From positions 372,001-436,000 of the forward strand of contig NZ_FXTH01000001.1 in NCBI RefSeq assembly GCF_900182555.1: a stretch of 64,000 nt of DNA. Reading direction: 5' to 3'. The position numbers were made by a program, and so were the translations under genes. How positions within the stretch are numbered: position 1 is the first letter of the stretch; the number at the start of each line of letters is the position of its first letter. Source of the DNA: Fodinibius sediminis (GTDB taxonomy: Bacteria; Bacteroidota; Rhodothermia; Balneolales; Balneolaceae). Below are positions 26,725-36,964 of this stretch, in pieces. The notes under the pieces were generated by a model that was given only the letters and a program-made list of their open reading frames with translations, made no database searches and was not told where the DNA came from.

Positions 26725-27113
26725 TTAATAAACGTGTGTATTCAAAATTTTAATTCAAAGAACCTATCTTATACAAAAGATTATGGATAACAGATCATAA
26801 TTACTTTCCTAAAACCCACTGGGAACTAAACCCAGCTGGTTAATACTTTCATTGACATATTCAAAATTCTCGTGGACATATAACACCTGCTTATCCAATA
26901 CTGCTACTATGCCTTGTACAGCCAGTTGTTTAATGGCTTCAGCAGCTCCTCAATCAGGCTTATAAATGCTTTCCTTTGTTCCATTACCAACACAGCGTGA
27001 TGAACTGCACACGGACTGTTGCTAGACATTCAAATGAGGTCTCTAATTTTTTTCAAGGATGCAAGAATTGACGATAAAATACTTAGTTTTTGTTTTTATC
27101 ATCTACCAATAAT
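26725..27113. other. gene-free stretch with a gene remnant
   Basis: 389 bases without an intact gene. It contains the - strand remnant listed at 26809-26946. Otherwise nothing is seen except the promoter region of the nuclease gene. Confidence 0.45.
26809..26946 (-). pseudogene. possible 3' remnant of a gene
   Basis: 45 codons with protein-like composition (ends in NESINQLGLVPSGF) and a stop (TGA, 26947-26949) directly upstream, no start codon and no ribosome binding site. It could be the tail of a gene lost by deletion. I do not recognise the family; chance ORF is possible. Confidence 0.3.
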
Positions 27114-30100
27114 TTACCAGTTTTCTAATTTTGTCTGTATGCCTCCAAATATCTCCTCATTCTCTAATCCATATATTCCATATACATTCAACCTCCCATC
27201 ATACTGGTCTGAGACTCCCCTTGACCCAATCTTTTCTCCAAAAACCTGCCAGAAAATAGTTAAATCATTCTCTTCCAAGAAGTTGATTAGTGGTAATTTT
27301 TTAACTAATAAGCCTGATATGCTATCATTATAAATAGAAGGATCAAAGCAAATAAGTTCGCCTTTACTATTGTTAAATTGACCTTCTTTTGTACCATTAA
27401 CTAGATTCAAACCATTTTTTATAATATAAGTAGGTTTATAAAAAGCTATTGCACCCTCTGTTTTTGAACAATCATACTCTTCTTCCCATAAGAAGTACTC
27501 TGCAGTTGGAGCTACTTCACCATAAACTTCATCAGCTTGATAGTTTCTAACCCTACTCCAATTTTCTCCACGATGAAAGGAAGAATTAAAGTATTTATAC
27601 GCCGCAGACCAATAATATTCTCTGCTAAAAACTTGGAATAGATCCCTGACTTGAGGTAAAACACCTCTAAATTTCCAATCATTGAACCGTGTTAACAACT
27701 CCTCTTGCTTATCCTTATGGATTAGATATGAATTAATATGGTACCACAATTGCTTTTTACTAATTTGTCTTGCTCCGCAATCTCTTAGAGTTTTAGGTTC
27801 TAACCAAATTGGTTTTAAATTAAGCCAAACCCAATCCTGCTCTTTTAAATCGGTAGATTCAATGATACGTTTGGGATCAGGTACGTCATCATCCTTTTCA
27901 ACCCACTCTTTATTAGAGTCTATCCAATTAGAGTAATTTACATCAAACCACCAATTAGAGGAATACTCATCATAATGTTCTTTTTGTGTTTTTTTAATTA
28001 TCAATGTAGGATCAAAATCTCTCACATAAGGATACCAAGGTCCCTGATATTCTGTTAACTCAGGCGAACTTCCTCTATAAAAACCAGAACTATTTTCAGC
28101 AGAAAGTTCAAAATGGTCAGAGACACGTGCTAGGAGTTCATAAAAAATAATCCATTGATATTTCTTGCCAATGCGTTCGTTATGACCAGATCCTCTCCCA
28201 GTACCTTGTCTTTGATCAAAATTATTGAAGAGATCAGGCTTATACCCGAGTTCAAAAATTTGTTGTACAGCGTAGTTACTCAAACCATCATAATCTATAT
28301 TCCAATTTTTAAAAGCAGCCTGAAAAACATAGCGACCGAAATCACCATAGCTTGCTGTGCCTCTACCATATTCTGTAGCCATTGATCTTAGAATTGCTCC
28401 AGACCCCCAATTTTCATTTCCATAGTGACCACTCTCCCCCTTTGGTTGGTATTTTTCATCTATCTCTTCAATAGATGGAAACTCATCGGGCAACGACTCA
28501 CTTTTATAAGGTGGGCGTACTTTATCAATACTAATATTTGGTTCTAAGCCAAGTTGAAGTGCATACTCAACTATTTCTCTTGCATAATCCCTTAATAATA
28601 TATTCGGAAATATAAATTCTGTATCAAATATAGTACTGTATATAAATTCACAAATTTGTACTAGATGTGAAGTGTCATCCGACCTTAAAATACTTCCATA
28701 CGCTACAGCATATAATCTCTCAGTAACATACGGATCATCAACATTTTCAAATGTCGAAAGAATAGGTTCGATTAAATAGGTTCTATTCTGCAGCAAGTTA
28801 ACAAGTGCAGAAGATGCTGCATCTCTTAAATATCTATTAGAGCTTGTTAAAAACCATCCTAAACAAATTGCTCCTAATCTTATTGATTCGTCATCGATAT
28901 GACCTTTGTCATTATTATTCCATGCCCATTCAATCAATCTATTTACAGAATTCGTACGATTATATCGATCATATTTATTTTGAAGCCATGTAGTCCACAA
29001 TGAATCTCGCTGGGCTAATTCATATTGTTCTAAGGCGCGATGCAACCTATCAGCATTAAAAGGAAAATTAGGCTTCATTGCAGTTGCAATCATCTCATTG
29101 ATGAAACGATAAAAAAGACGTTCATTTTTTAAAATTACGTCTTTTAAGTAAGGTTCAGTTCCTTCATTAAAAGAGTCTGTCTTTCTCCATAAAATAGAAT
29201 TAACAAAACCCTCTGCTACCGAATAAAAATGTTTACAGTGAGGAAAAATTTGATATAACTCTTTATTTGTTCTTTCAGGTACTTGAATTGATAAAGCATC
29301 AATTAGATTTTGATTATGCCGTGCTGTCTGCTCATCCTTTAACAACTCTTGTAACTTACCTTCTTGAACTGATTCTTCAAGGTTTTTTAAATCGAGATTT
29401 TCATCCAGAAGTAAAGAAACAGTTAAATGGTCTTGGAACCTCTCATATGCAAAATAAACTACTTCCTGATGGTCTTGCTCCTCATCCCACGCAAGATCTA
29501 CGTTAAAAACACCTTCTGAAATTAATCTTTTTAAGTATGGTTCTTGATTTGCACAATTTCCCTGGAAGACTGAGTTAATTATTTCATTAGCTTCATTATA
29601 CTGGATATAATTTTTCCCCCTATCTACTAACTCTATAATTACTTTTTCAATTGCTTTTTTAACTAATCGTGTCTTAAAATCATAATGCAATTGGTCTGGT
29701 TTCGAAAGTTTGTGGTCAATACTCTCAATGTAATAATTGATTATTGTAGTTATCCCTTCATATCCCGGTGGTATTTCCTTAAGACCACGTTTATTCAAGG
29801 ATTGGCAAAATAGTTTTAGGAATAGCGGATTTTGGAATTCCGGATGTAGTAAAGGAACACTAGGTTGAAGAATTTCATACTCTTCAAAGAATTGCTTAGA
29901 TGCTTCATATTCGATCCCCAAAAAGCCTGTATGTTCTTCTCTGGAAGCAACATTACTATCTATTTCATCTTGGGGGGCTATAAGGTTTTCGTATGAGTTC
30001 CTAATACTTACTACGACTCCTAACCAATCGAAATCATCAAATATTTCTATAAAAGATTTCAGCCGACTTGGCCAAATGAATCTACCTTGCCCTTCATTTA

Positions 30101-31394
30101 ATGCATCGATAAATAATATTATTCTTGAACCAATACTTTCTGCTTTTGCATTTAAAGCATCAAGAAATGTAAACTCATCTAGATGGTTCCTTCGGAGCTG
30201 ATTGTTTAAAATTTGAGTCCAAGGCATCTGCCTCGTAGAAAAATTTTCTCCCAGTATGAAAAGGCTTAGTAACCCTTTTTCTTTTCTCCTCCTAACCACA
30301 TCTGCTAACAAATGCGATTTCCCAACTCCAGCTTTACCTGTAACTATTAGGTTTGGCCTATTTGATAATTCACAAATTGTACTATCTAAGAATTCTTTAA
30401 ATTCATTAAGTGCAATTGAAAACTCGTCAAGTTTGTTTATCTGTCTGCCAAAAGGTCTTCCATAATAACCTATTTCTTCAATGTCTTTACCTTCTTCTTC
30501 ATCTGCTCGGAGCTCAAAAAAGGTATTCGAAATTTCACCACAGGTATCTGAGATTTTATCCAGTTGGGTTTTTAGTGAATCATATGGAATTTTTTCATTA
30601 CCACTCAGATTAATAGACTCAAATAAAATCTGAAATTCGTTAATCCCTTGTTTAAGAGCTTCTTTCAAAGAATCTAGGTTCCCATTTGAACTATCAAAAG
30701 ATAGGCTTCCATATTTATTGCAAAATTCTCGATATTGCTTAATTACTTCTTCCTCAAACTGACTGTTTCGAGAAAGCCCATCGAAAACTTTGCTTATTGG
30801 CAACTTAACATTTAACTCAGGTGTATAGCGACTTCCTAATGAGTCAAAACTTTGTTTATTTTTTTGTTCAAACCACTGGTTTCTAAATTCATCCTCATTA
30901 AACCAAAAATATTTTAATCCTTGGTTTTCAGGTAATGAAATCCTTGTAATTAATTCATGATTACCCCAATACTCAAATTCTACCTCTCCCAACCCATTTT
31001 CTCTTGCATATGCCTTCCACTCCTCAACCTTTTCATCCCACTTATCTAGCATTGATTTTTGTTCTGAAGATTTGCCATCTGGCATATCATAGGGAATAGC
31101 CACATAATACTTTGTCAAATCAGGATGATTATCAATGCATTTTTTTACTGAACCATCGACTTGTTTCCATTCAGATGAAGAAAGAGATTTTGTAAAGTAT
31201 TTTGCCTGCCAACAATAAATTTCTCCATCTTCAAATTTCCAGAAACACTCTTTGCCAGCATCCGGGTTGCCAACCCTCCTAAAGCTTTTCTGATCATTTA
31301 ACTCTTCCCTCCGTGCAAGTTGACATACTAGTTCTTCAAAGCCATCAAATTTATTACCATTTAATGGTCTTATGTTATCCCAATTGATGCCCAT
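27114..31394 (-). CDS. Mrr-like nuclease fused to STAND ATPase (Avs-like)
   Basis: 1426 residues. The N-terminus is a PD-(D/E)xK nuclease of Mrr-like type: FEELVCQLAR at 19-28, GNPDAGKE at 42-49 and CWQAKYF at 61-67 give the Asp, Glu and QxK residues. ATPase: Walker A TGKAGVGKS near 351, Walker B IILFIDALNEG near 425. The remaining 900 residues are helical repeats, the probable sensor. The layout equals nuclease-STAND anti-phage proteins such as Avs4. It starts 47 nt behind the type IIG enzyme on the same strand, so both are likely one transcript. Confidence 0.82.
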   Translation of the reverse strand: MGINWDNIRPLNGNKFDGFEELVCQLARREELNDQKSFRRVGNPDAGKECFWKFEDGEIYCWQAKYFTKSLSSSEWKQVDGSVKKCIDNHPDLTKYYVAIPYDMPDGKSSEQKSMLDKWDEKVEEWKAYARENGLGEVEFEYWGNHELITRISLPENQGLKYFWFNEDEFRNQWFEQKNKQSFDSLGSRYTPELNVKLPISKVFDGLSRNSQFEEEVIKQYREFCNKYGSLSFDSSNGNLDSLKEALKQGINEFQILFESINLSGNEKIPYDSLKTQLDKISDTCGEISNTFFELRADEEEGKDIEEIGYYGRPFGRQINKLDEFSIALNEFKEFLDSTICELSNRPNLIVTGKAGVGKSHLLADVVRRRKEKGLLSLFILGENFSTRQMPWTQILNNQLRRNHLDEFTFLDALNAKAESIGSRIILFIDALNEGQGRFIWPSRLKSFIEIFDDFDWLGVVVSIRNSYENLIAPQDEIDSNVASREEHTGFLGIEYEASKQFFEEYEILQPSVPLLHPEFQNPLFLKLFCQSLNKRGLKEIPPGYEGITTIINYYIESIDHKLSKPDQLHYDFKTRLVKKAIEKVIIELVDRGKNYIQYNEANEIINSVFQGNCANQEPYLKRLISEGVFNVDLAWDEEQDHQEVVYFAYERFQDHLTVSLLLDENLDLKNLEESVQEGKLQELLKDEQTARHNQNLIDALSIQVPERTNKELYQIFPHCKHFYSVAEGFVNSILWRKTDSFNEGTEPYLKDVILKNERLFYRFINEMIATAMKPNFPFNADRLHRALEQYELAQRDSLWTTWLQNKYDRYNRTNSVNRLIEWAWNNNDKGHIDDESIRLGAICLGWFLTSSNRYLRDAASSALVNLLQNRTYLIEPILSTFENVDDPYVTERLYAVAYGSILRSDDTSHLVQICEFIYSTIFDTEFIFPNILLRDYAREIVEYALQLGLEPNISIDKVRPPYKSESLPDEFPSIEEIDEKYQPKGESGHYGNENWGSGAILRSMATEYGRGTASYGDFGRYVFQAAFKNWNIDYDGLSNYAVQQIFELGYKPDLFNNFDQRQGTGRGSGHNERIGKKYQWIIFYELLARVSDHFELSAENSSGFYRGSSPELTEYQGPWYPYVRDFDPTLIIKKTQKEHYDEYSSNWWFDVNYSNWIDSNKEWVEKDDDVPDPKRIIESTDLKEQDWVWLNLKPIWLEPKTLRDCGARQISKKQLWYHINSYLIHKDKQEELLTRFNDWKFRGVLPQVRDLFQVFSREYYWSAAYKYFNSSFHRGENWSRVRNYQADEVYGEVAPTAEYFLWEEEYDCSKTEGAIAFYKPTYIIKNGLNLVNGTKEGQFNNSKGELICFDPSIYNDSISGLLVKKLPLINFLEENDLTIFWQVFGEKIGSRGVSDQYDGRLNVYGIYGLENEEIFGGIQTKLENW

Positions 31395-31441
31395 CGCTAT
31401 TAATCTTATTTTTAACTAGTATTTATTGCTAAACTCTTGCT

Positions 31442-34400
31442 TCAATTATTCATTTGCTCCTCGACTATCCTAACCTCCTCCTCTGTTAAACCATAAAGCT
31501 CATACACAAGCGTGTTTATTTCCTCGTCCAACTCTTTGGTGTCGGCTTCGGGATCTTCTTCTTTGGCGGTGAGAATTTGATTGACGAGGGATTCTAACAC
31601 ACTGTTATCTTCAAAAGAATCAGGTATTGGCATTACTTCTAAATACTGTCTTTTCCATCTATAAAACCCTCCTCTGATTTCAGAACTGATAGTTGAAAAT
31701 AAAAATGTCCACAATTTAGAATTTAGGATTCCAAGTAAAGCCTTAGAATCTGTACCCATTATAAATCCAGTTGTGTCTAAATAGTTATAATTCTTATCAA
31801 TCGTGAAGTGACCTCTTCTTGCAATTTCGGCATACATAATTTTGTTTCGTTCAAACTCTTCGTAATAGTCAACAGCATCCTGAATTTCGTACCATTTGTA
31901 AGAACCAGGTTTTCTCCCATCCCAATTACTTGAAGAAACATTTTTGGGACGAGGTTTCAATTCTTTTTTAAAATTTTCTAAATAGTCTTTAATCGCTGGG
32001 TATTCATCGATTTCTACCCCTCTTCTGGTAAATATTAGATATCTTTTAGCCTCAGGAGATTGATATCTCTTAATATCTTTACCTCTCAAAAATGGTTTAA
32101 TTAACTCATCACTTTTCGAATCCTTCTGCAAGAGTTTTTCTTTTTTCTCTTTATTTATCACAAAGACCTTATTCAAACCAGTTTTAACACCGTAATAAAA
32201 TTCCCCATTAAGATATTTTCCTAAACTTTGACACCTGTTATTTATTCGTTCTACAAGTTCTTGAATTTCTTTGTTGACTAAAGCCCAACTTTCATCATTA
32301 AGTTTTGTTTGATCCACTTCAAAATAATCCTCATTGGTTAAGGCTTCTAAGCTATTGAAGTCTAATGAATTAACTTCAATAGCTTTAAAAGAGTAATTAG
32401 CCGGTTCCTTCTTTAGATGTAGTAAGCATGGATAAGCTGTGGCAGCATCGAAGACAGGTAAGTCTCCAAAATCAACGATGGAATTAATCTGATAATTTTG
32501 GATCCATTCTCGAAGAGGTTTGCCATAATTGGCTCGCATCCATTTATTTGAAACGATATAATGAAAGAAACCTTTCTCTTTCATTATTCCCATACCTCGT
32601 TGAGTGAAATACTGGTATAAGTCTGCGTATCCACTATATACTTCATAGTACTCTTTTAAATATGGTTTAATCTTTTTTAATAATTCTTGTCGTATATACG
32701 GCGGATTCCCAATCACAGCATCAAAACCGTTGAAGTTTCCGTCCTCGTCCAGCACTTCGGGAAACTCAAATCGCCATTCAAAGGCTTGGTCGTAGAAGGT
32801 GGCATTTTCAAGTTCTTCCAGCTCCTCTTCCAGCTTGCCAATTTTCTTTTTGGTCTTCTTGATTTTCTTTTGCTCTTTCTTGCTTTTCTTTTCCCCTTCA
32901 AACAGGTCCAGCTTGGCTTCTTCCTTAATGAGAATTTCGCGCTGTTTCTTTAGCTTCTGACGAACCGGGTCCAGCTCTTTGAGTCCCACCGAAAAGCTTT
33001 CCTTAATGGAACTAATCTGCTCTTTCAGCGCCCGCTTGTCCTCGCGGTTGCCGGTTTCTTTATAACTGCGTACCGCCCGTTTGTATTCCTCAATTGTTAG
33101 GTTATCGTTGTTAGACAAAATCTGGGAAAGGTCGGCATCCAGATCGAAGCGGTTTACTAGTGAATTTCCTTGTTTGATGTTAATATCAATGTTGGGCAGC
33201 ACTTCGAGCTGTTGGAAGTCTGTACTTTCCTTGTAGTAGGCATGCTTAAGCAACTCAATCCACAGCCGCAGCCTGCAGATGTTGACCGAGTTGGGATTGA
33301 TATCTACCCCGAACAGGCAGTTTTCAATGAGGATATTCTTTTCGCGAAACAGGGCTTTCTGCAGTCGCTGGGTGTCGGACCCGACCGTACGTTCAATGGT
33401 TCCATTTTCTTTCCACTCCGAATGCACCCGGTATTCGAAAAAAGGATCTTGTCCCACCGAAATGCTGAGCTCATCATTGTCCACGCTGATTTCAACATCC
33501 CGAATGTGGTGGTTATCCTCATCCACAAAGATCCGAAGATCACTTTTTATGGCTATCAACTCATTCAGGGCAGAAACCAAAAAGTGTCCGGACCCCACTG
33601 CCGGATCACAAATGGTGATGCTGTTAACAACTTCGTTGGCCTTATCGTATGGGATTTCGTGCCGGGAGATCTTGGCAGCTACATCATCAATGTCCTCGCA
33701 GTCCCAGTTCTCGTAGGTTTCATTAAACTTTTGCACCACCGCCCGACGAATAGTCTCCCGACACATGTATTCGGTGATATAGCCGGGGGTAAAGAAGGAT
33801 CCATCTTTATAGCCGTTGATCTTTTCAAAGATGCGTCCCAGTACCGAAGCGTTAATAAGGGTTTTGGCTTCTTTCTGGACCTCGGCCGTACCTTCCGTGT
33901 TAAAGTTATAGGCATCCAGAAAACGCAGCAGGTATTCGAGAGCAGATAGCTTTTCACCTTTGAGGCGCTCCCCGTCCCGGTTGCGAATTTTACTGCGGTT
34001 GTGCACCGGCATTTGTAGACCGTCCTCCAGCTCAGAAATGCGAATCGTATCCTGCTCGATATCAGCCACATCAAACAGAGAGCTATTCAGGTAGGGGATA
34101 TGCCCGAAGTGCTTGTTAATACGCTCGGAGCGATCCTCTGCCTGAACAGCCAAGACCTGGAAAAAGAGTTTATTCAGTCCATCATATTCTTCAATGTCGC
34201 GGTGGCTTAAAAATCGAAAGCGGTCGTCTTCCCGATGGTATTTAAAGAGCTGTGATTCCAGCAACTTCAAAAACAGAATACGGTTAATCCAGGTGATCAG
34301 CAGCTGGATTGCTACATTAAATAGCTGCTCTTCTTCATCGTCACCAAACTCTGACCGGTTGGACAGCCGCGAAATTACGTTCAGACTTTTAAGCTGTGTG

Positions 34401-35287
34401 ATGGTGTTTTCAATCAGTGAAGCATGTTGGCGGTTATCTTCATCCAGCCGGGTTATATAGTGAGTGCCTTTATCCTTGTATTCTTTCAGCCCCATGATAT
34501 AAAGAAGCTCACGGTAAAAGGCCTTGTTGAGCTCATTGCTGTCACTGGCAAAGGGTTGTTTGAGCAGGTGCGTAGGCGTAAATAGCTTAAAGATCGGCAC
34601 CAGTTTCTTTTGTTCGTCACGGCTCAGCTCGTCCTTTTCCAGCAGCTTTCGGTACTTGCTCAGATCTAATTCGGCTGTTGTAATGTTTGCATCCAGCTCT
34701 TCCACAAATTCCGAGAGGTGGTCATAGACAAACTGGGTGCGGGAACTTACTTTTTGTCCCTGCTTCCATTCTTTATACCAGCCGGTTAGTTTCCTGGACT
34801 CGTAAAAATGGCGTTCGAAATCCTGGGCATCGAAGATATACCAATTGTACACATCGGTAATGATGATATGTTTGATATCTTCGTTGCCGTTATCGATGCG
34901 TTCCCGTAGATAGTAGAGGATGGATTCGTGAAAAGCCTTACGGTTCAGTTCATCCCCGGTAATCATCTCCGAGCTGTTGGACGGGCGCTTGGCTTCGATG
35001 ATCACCCCTACATTCGACTTGCGGGTTTTGCCATTATGGATGGCCAGATCCTGCCGCTCTTTGGTGTTGATATAATGGTCTTCTTCAAAATTGGTGTTGC
35101 TGAAGAAGGGTTTGATCAGGTTCTTTAGATGCTCTTCGGATTCGCCTTCATCGACGGCTTCATCAGCCTGGTTTATCAGTTTCAACAAACGCCAGCGAAA
35201 GGTTTCAAATTCTGTTTCTGTAATGGATTCCTGAAGAAAAGCATTGTCAACGACCCGTCGTGGGGAAATTACCTCTATTTGCATCAA
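31442..35287 (-). CDS. type IIG restriction-modification enzyme (Eco57I-like)
   Basis: 1281 residues, all functions in one chain. Nuclease part near residues 80-105: RQDLAI and GVIIEAKRP (D...ExK). Methyltransferase: DPAVGSGHFLVSALNEL near 560 (SAM binding) and GNPPYIRQELL near 859 (NPPY of N6-adenine enzymes). The C-terminal 300 residues are a TaqI/Eco57I-like specificity domain (GVKTGLNKVFVI, FLRGKDIKRY). A Lys/Glu-rich coiled coil spans about 780-840. PglX of BREX has a similar methylase, but no BREX genes are here and the N-terminal nuclease points to type IIG. Confidence 0.85.
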   Translation of the reverse strand: MMQIEVISPRRVVDNAFLQESITETEFETFRWRLLKLINQADEAVDEGESEEHLKNLIKPFFSNTNFEEDHYINTKERQDLAIHNGKTRKSNVGVIIEAKRPSNSSEMITGDELNRKAFHESILYYLRERIDNGNEDIKHIIITDVYNWYIFDAQDFERHFYESRKLTGWYKEWKQGQKVSSRTQFVYDHLSEFVEELDANITTAELDLSKYRKLLEKDELSRDEQKKLVPIFKLFTPTHLLKQPFASDSNELNKAFYRELLYIMGLKEYKDKGTHYITRLDEDNRQHASLIENTITQLKSLNVISRLSNRSEFGDDEEEQLFNVAIQLLITWINRILFLKLLESQLFKYHREDDRFRFLSHRDIEEYDGLNKLFFQVLAVQAEDRSERINKHFGHIPYLNSSLFDVADIEQDTIRISELEDGLQMPVHNRSKIRNRDGERLKGEKLSALEYLLRFLDAYNFNTEGTAEVQKEAKTLINASVLGRIFEKINGYKDGSFFTPGYITEYMCRETIRRAVVQKFNETYENWDCEDIDDVAAKISRHEIPYDKANEVVNSITICDPAVGSGHFLVSALNELIAIKSDLRIFVDEDNHHIRDVEISVDNDELSISVGQDPFFEYRVHSEWKENGTIERTVGSDTQRLQKALFREKNILIENCLFGVDINPNSVNICRLRLWIELLKHAYYKESTDFQQLEVLPNIDINIKQGNSLVNRFDLDADLSQILSNNDNLTIEEYKRAVRSYKETGNREDKRALKEQISSIKESFSVGLKELDPVRQKLKKQREILIKEEAKLDLFEGEKKSKKEQKKIKKTKKKIGKLEEELEELENATFYDQAFEWRFEFPEVLDEDGNFNGFDAVIGNPPYIRQELLKKIKPYLKEYYEVYSGYADLYQYFTQRGMGIMKEKGFFHYIVSNKWMRANYGKPLREWIQNYQINSIVDFGDLPVFDAATAYPCLLHLKKEPANYSFKAIEVNSLDFNSLEALTNEDYFEVDQTKLNDESWALVNKEIQELVERINNRCQSLGKYLNGEFYYGVKTGLNKVFVINKEKKEKLLQKDSKSDELIKPFLRGKDIKRYQSPEAKRYLIFTRRGVEIDEYPAIKDYLENFKKELKPRPKNVSSSNWDGRKPGSYKWYEIQDAVDYYEEFERNKIMYAEIARRGHFTIDKNYNYLDTTGFIMGTDSKALLGILNSKLWTFLFSTISSEIRGGFYRWKRQYLEVMPIPDSFEDNSVLESLVNQILTAKEEDPEADTKELDEEINTLVYELYGLTEEEVRIVEEQMNN

Positions 35288-35577
35288 TCTTAATATCTAA
35301 CCAACTGTTCTATTTTGACCTTATTCTAAGCACTGCTAAGGGAAAGAGCAAAAAACAATCCTTATTTTGATCATTTACTAAGTTTTGATTCTCAAATTTT
35401 GTTTCTAAGCGACGATCTTTTTAGTTAGCTTACTAAAGAGTGAGAATAAATCATGCAAAAAGCCTTGAGCAATTTCATTCTGGTCTGGATGAATGAAATA
35501 ATTAGGAATATGTTAAACCGGAAATTAGATTGTGAAGGGAAGCCGAGTCCTAAAATTGAACCTTTAGCATAGTCGCT

Positions 35578-35853
35578 ATGGAAGACGAAATCGTATCTGG
35601 AAAACCATTGCCCCCAAAGATTACAGCCGTAAAAGCACTCGAGGACTGGAAGCTCAAGCTAACCTTTACTGGTGGGCAGGAACGTATTTTCGATATGAAG
35701 ACCTACCGCTATGGCGTGTTTGCCCGGCTGGAAGAACCCGAATATTTCCAACGGGTACGCATTGTAAAAGGCTCACTTTGCTGGCCACACGGGCAAGACT
35801 TGCACTATGGAATGTTATATCATAATAGTAATCCGCTGTCTTTTCAGGAGTAA
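35578..35853 (+). CDS. DUF2442 protein
   Basis: 91 residues. DUF2442 domain: PPKITAVKALEDWKLKLTFTGG at the start and the block VRIVKGSLCWPHGQDLHYGMLY at the end (key W, P, G, D, Y). Usually found with DUF4160 or other small toxin-antitoxin-like partners. The next small gene begins 16 nt later in the same direction. Biochemical role unknown. Confidence 0.75.
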   Translation: MEDEIVSGKPLPPKITAVKALEDWKLKLTFTGGQERIFDMKTYRYGVFARLEEPEYFQRVRIVKGSLCWPHGQDLHYGMLYHNSNPLSFQE

Positions 35854-35869
35854 CTTTAAAAAAAATCTT

Positions 35870-36226
35870 ATGGACAGCTATATAGATAAACAGGAGTTGA
35901 ATCGCTGGATTAGCGAACTGGAGAATCAAGAACAGCTGAAGGCATTACGTTCAATAATATTCAATGCCCAGGACCCCGAAGGATTGTGGAAAGAATTGTC
36001 AAAGTCAGCCCAACAGAAAATCAGGCCAGACACTAAAGTTCCCAAGACTGAAATCCACATCACCATTAAACGGTTTTGGGAACTTGTTTGGTCGATGAGA
36101 GAAAGCAGCAAACCTTGGAGCTGGGATGACCTATCAGAAGCTGAAAAAGCGGGGATTGATAGAGGTATTGCCGATTTAAAAGCAGGGCGAACAACCCCCA
36201 GTGAAGAAGTATGGAAAAAAAATTGA
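35870..36226 (+). CDS. antitoxin-like protein, probably truncated by frameshift
   Basis: 118 residues from ATG 35870; the open frame from 35807 overlaps DUF2442 and is not needed. The C-terminal part SEAEKAGIDRGIADLKAGRTTPSEEVW is what addiction-module antitoxins of RelE/ParE pairs look like (key residues E, I, G, D, G, E). The frame ends right after a run of eight A (36215-36222). With seven A the frame would run on to 36269 and add IEERFGYKPDYLDKK, a sensible ending. No intact toxin gene follows; a 16-codon ATG frame at 36286-36336 may be debris. Confidence 0.6.
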   Translation: MDSYIDKQELNRWISELENQEQLKALRSIIFNAQDPEGLWKELSKSAQQKIRPDTKVPKTEIHITIKRFWELVWSMRESSKPWSWDDLSEAEKAGIDRGIADLKAGRTTPSEEVWKKN

Positions 36227-36409
36227 AGAGAGATTTGGATATAAACCAGATTATCTCGATAAGAAATAACCCAAAACTATCCAGGCATGGCAGATAAAGA
36301 TTACAACTTTGAGGAATTCCTAACGAGGCCGAAATAATTTCAGTCGAGTAGTTTGACAATTTCTTTGAAAAATAAAACGGAAGAATCAGAAAAAATAAAA
36401 CCGAAGATT

Positions 36410-36565
36410 ATGAGTAATAAGAAAGAGGAGCCAAAAATTGATGCGTTAGCATTAAAACGAAAATTATCGCACCAATTTTCCAAAAAATATAGTACTAAAG
36501 AGGGTTTAATTGATCGTAAAAAGCTTAAGAAAGACCTCAAGAAAATGAAAAAGGATAATATTTAA
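36410..36565 (+). CDS. small Lys-rich protein, unknown
   Basis: 51 residues from ATG 36410 (the frame is open from 36353). Very rich in Lys and Glu, no known domain, no clear ribosome binding site. May be a real small basic protein or chance. Confidence 0.3.
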   Translation: MSNKKEEPKIDALALKRKLSHQFSKKYSTKEGLIDRKKLKKDLKKMKKDNI

Positions 36566-36964
36566 TTACCAATTCTGCCTGATATTTTCTTAGCGATTGA
36601 ACGGGTGGGTTGGTTAGTATCTATTTATACCTTGACTTTCAATTTTTGACTTGTAATCGATTTATAAACATATTCGGGAATGTACGATTTTAAACTAAAA
36701 ACGGCTTTTGAGATCGATAATATGAGCTAATACATAGGATTAAAGGTCTGTATTATTTCTCCCTCTCCGCCCTATCACATCTAGCCTTCCTATTTAGAAA
36801 AAATAATAGTTCCAGACATTAATAGGGTTGACATTATAGGCATCCCGAGGTAAAATTTCGTTGCATTTTAGTGATTCTTTCACTGAAAAGCATAATTTTT
36901 GCTAGTTCCCAAAAACATTTCTATAATATATTTCGGGGTACAATTTTATATCAAAGTTCATCAG
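36566..36964. other. gene-free leader of the surface lipoprotein
   Basis: 399 bases, AT-rich, no supported gene. It holds the promoter-like pair at 36828-36856; nothing else is seen. Confidence 0.5.
36828..36856 (+). promoter_or_regulatory. sigma70-like promoter of the lipoprotein gene
   Basis: TTGACA and TAAAAT separated by exactly 17 nt, 108 nt before the ATG at 36965. This is the proteobacterial-style spacing rather than the TAnnTTTG type, which would fit foreign origin. Match by eye only. Confidence 0.45.

Noticed and set aside
33170-33949. 259-codon + strand ORF opposite the type IIG enzyme
   Set aside because: Antisense shadow; no start context and the - strand carries the methylase motifs.
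31442-35287. BREX PglX
   Set aside because: No brxA/B/C/L or pglZ genes nearby, and an N-terminal nuclease motif supports a type IIG enzyme.
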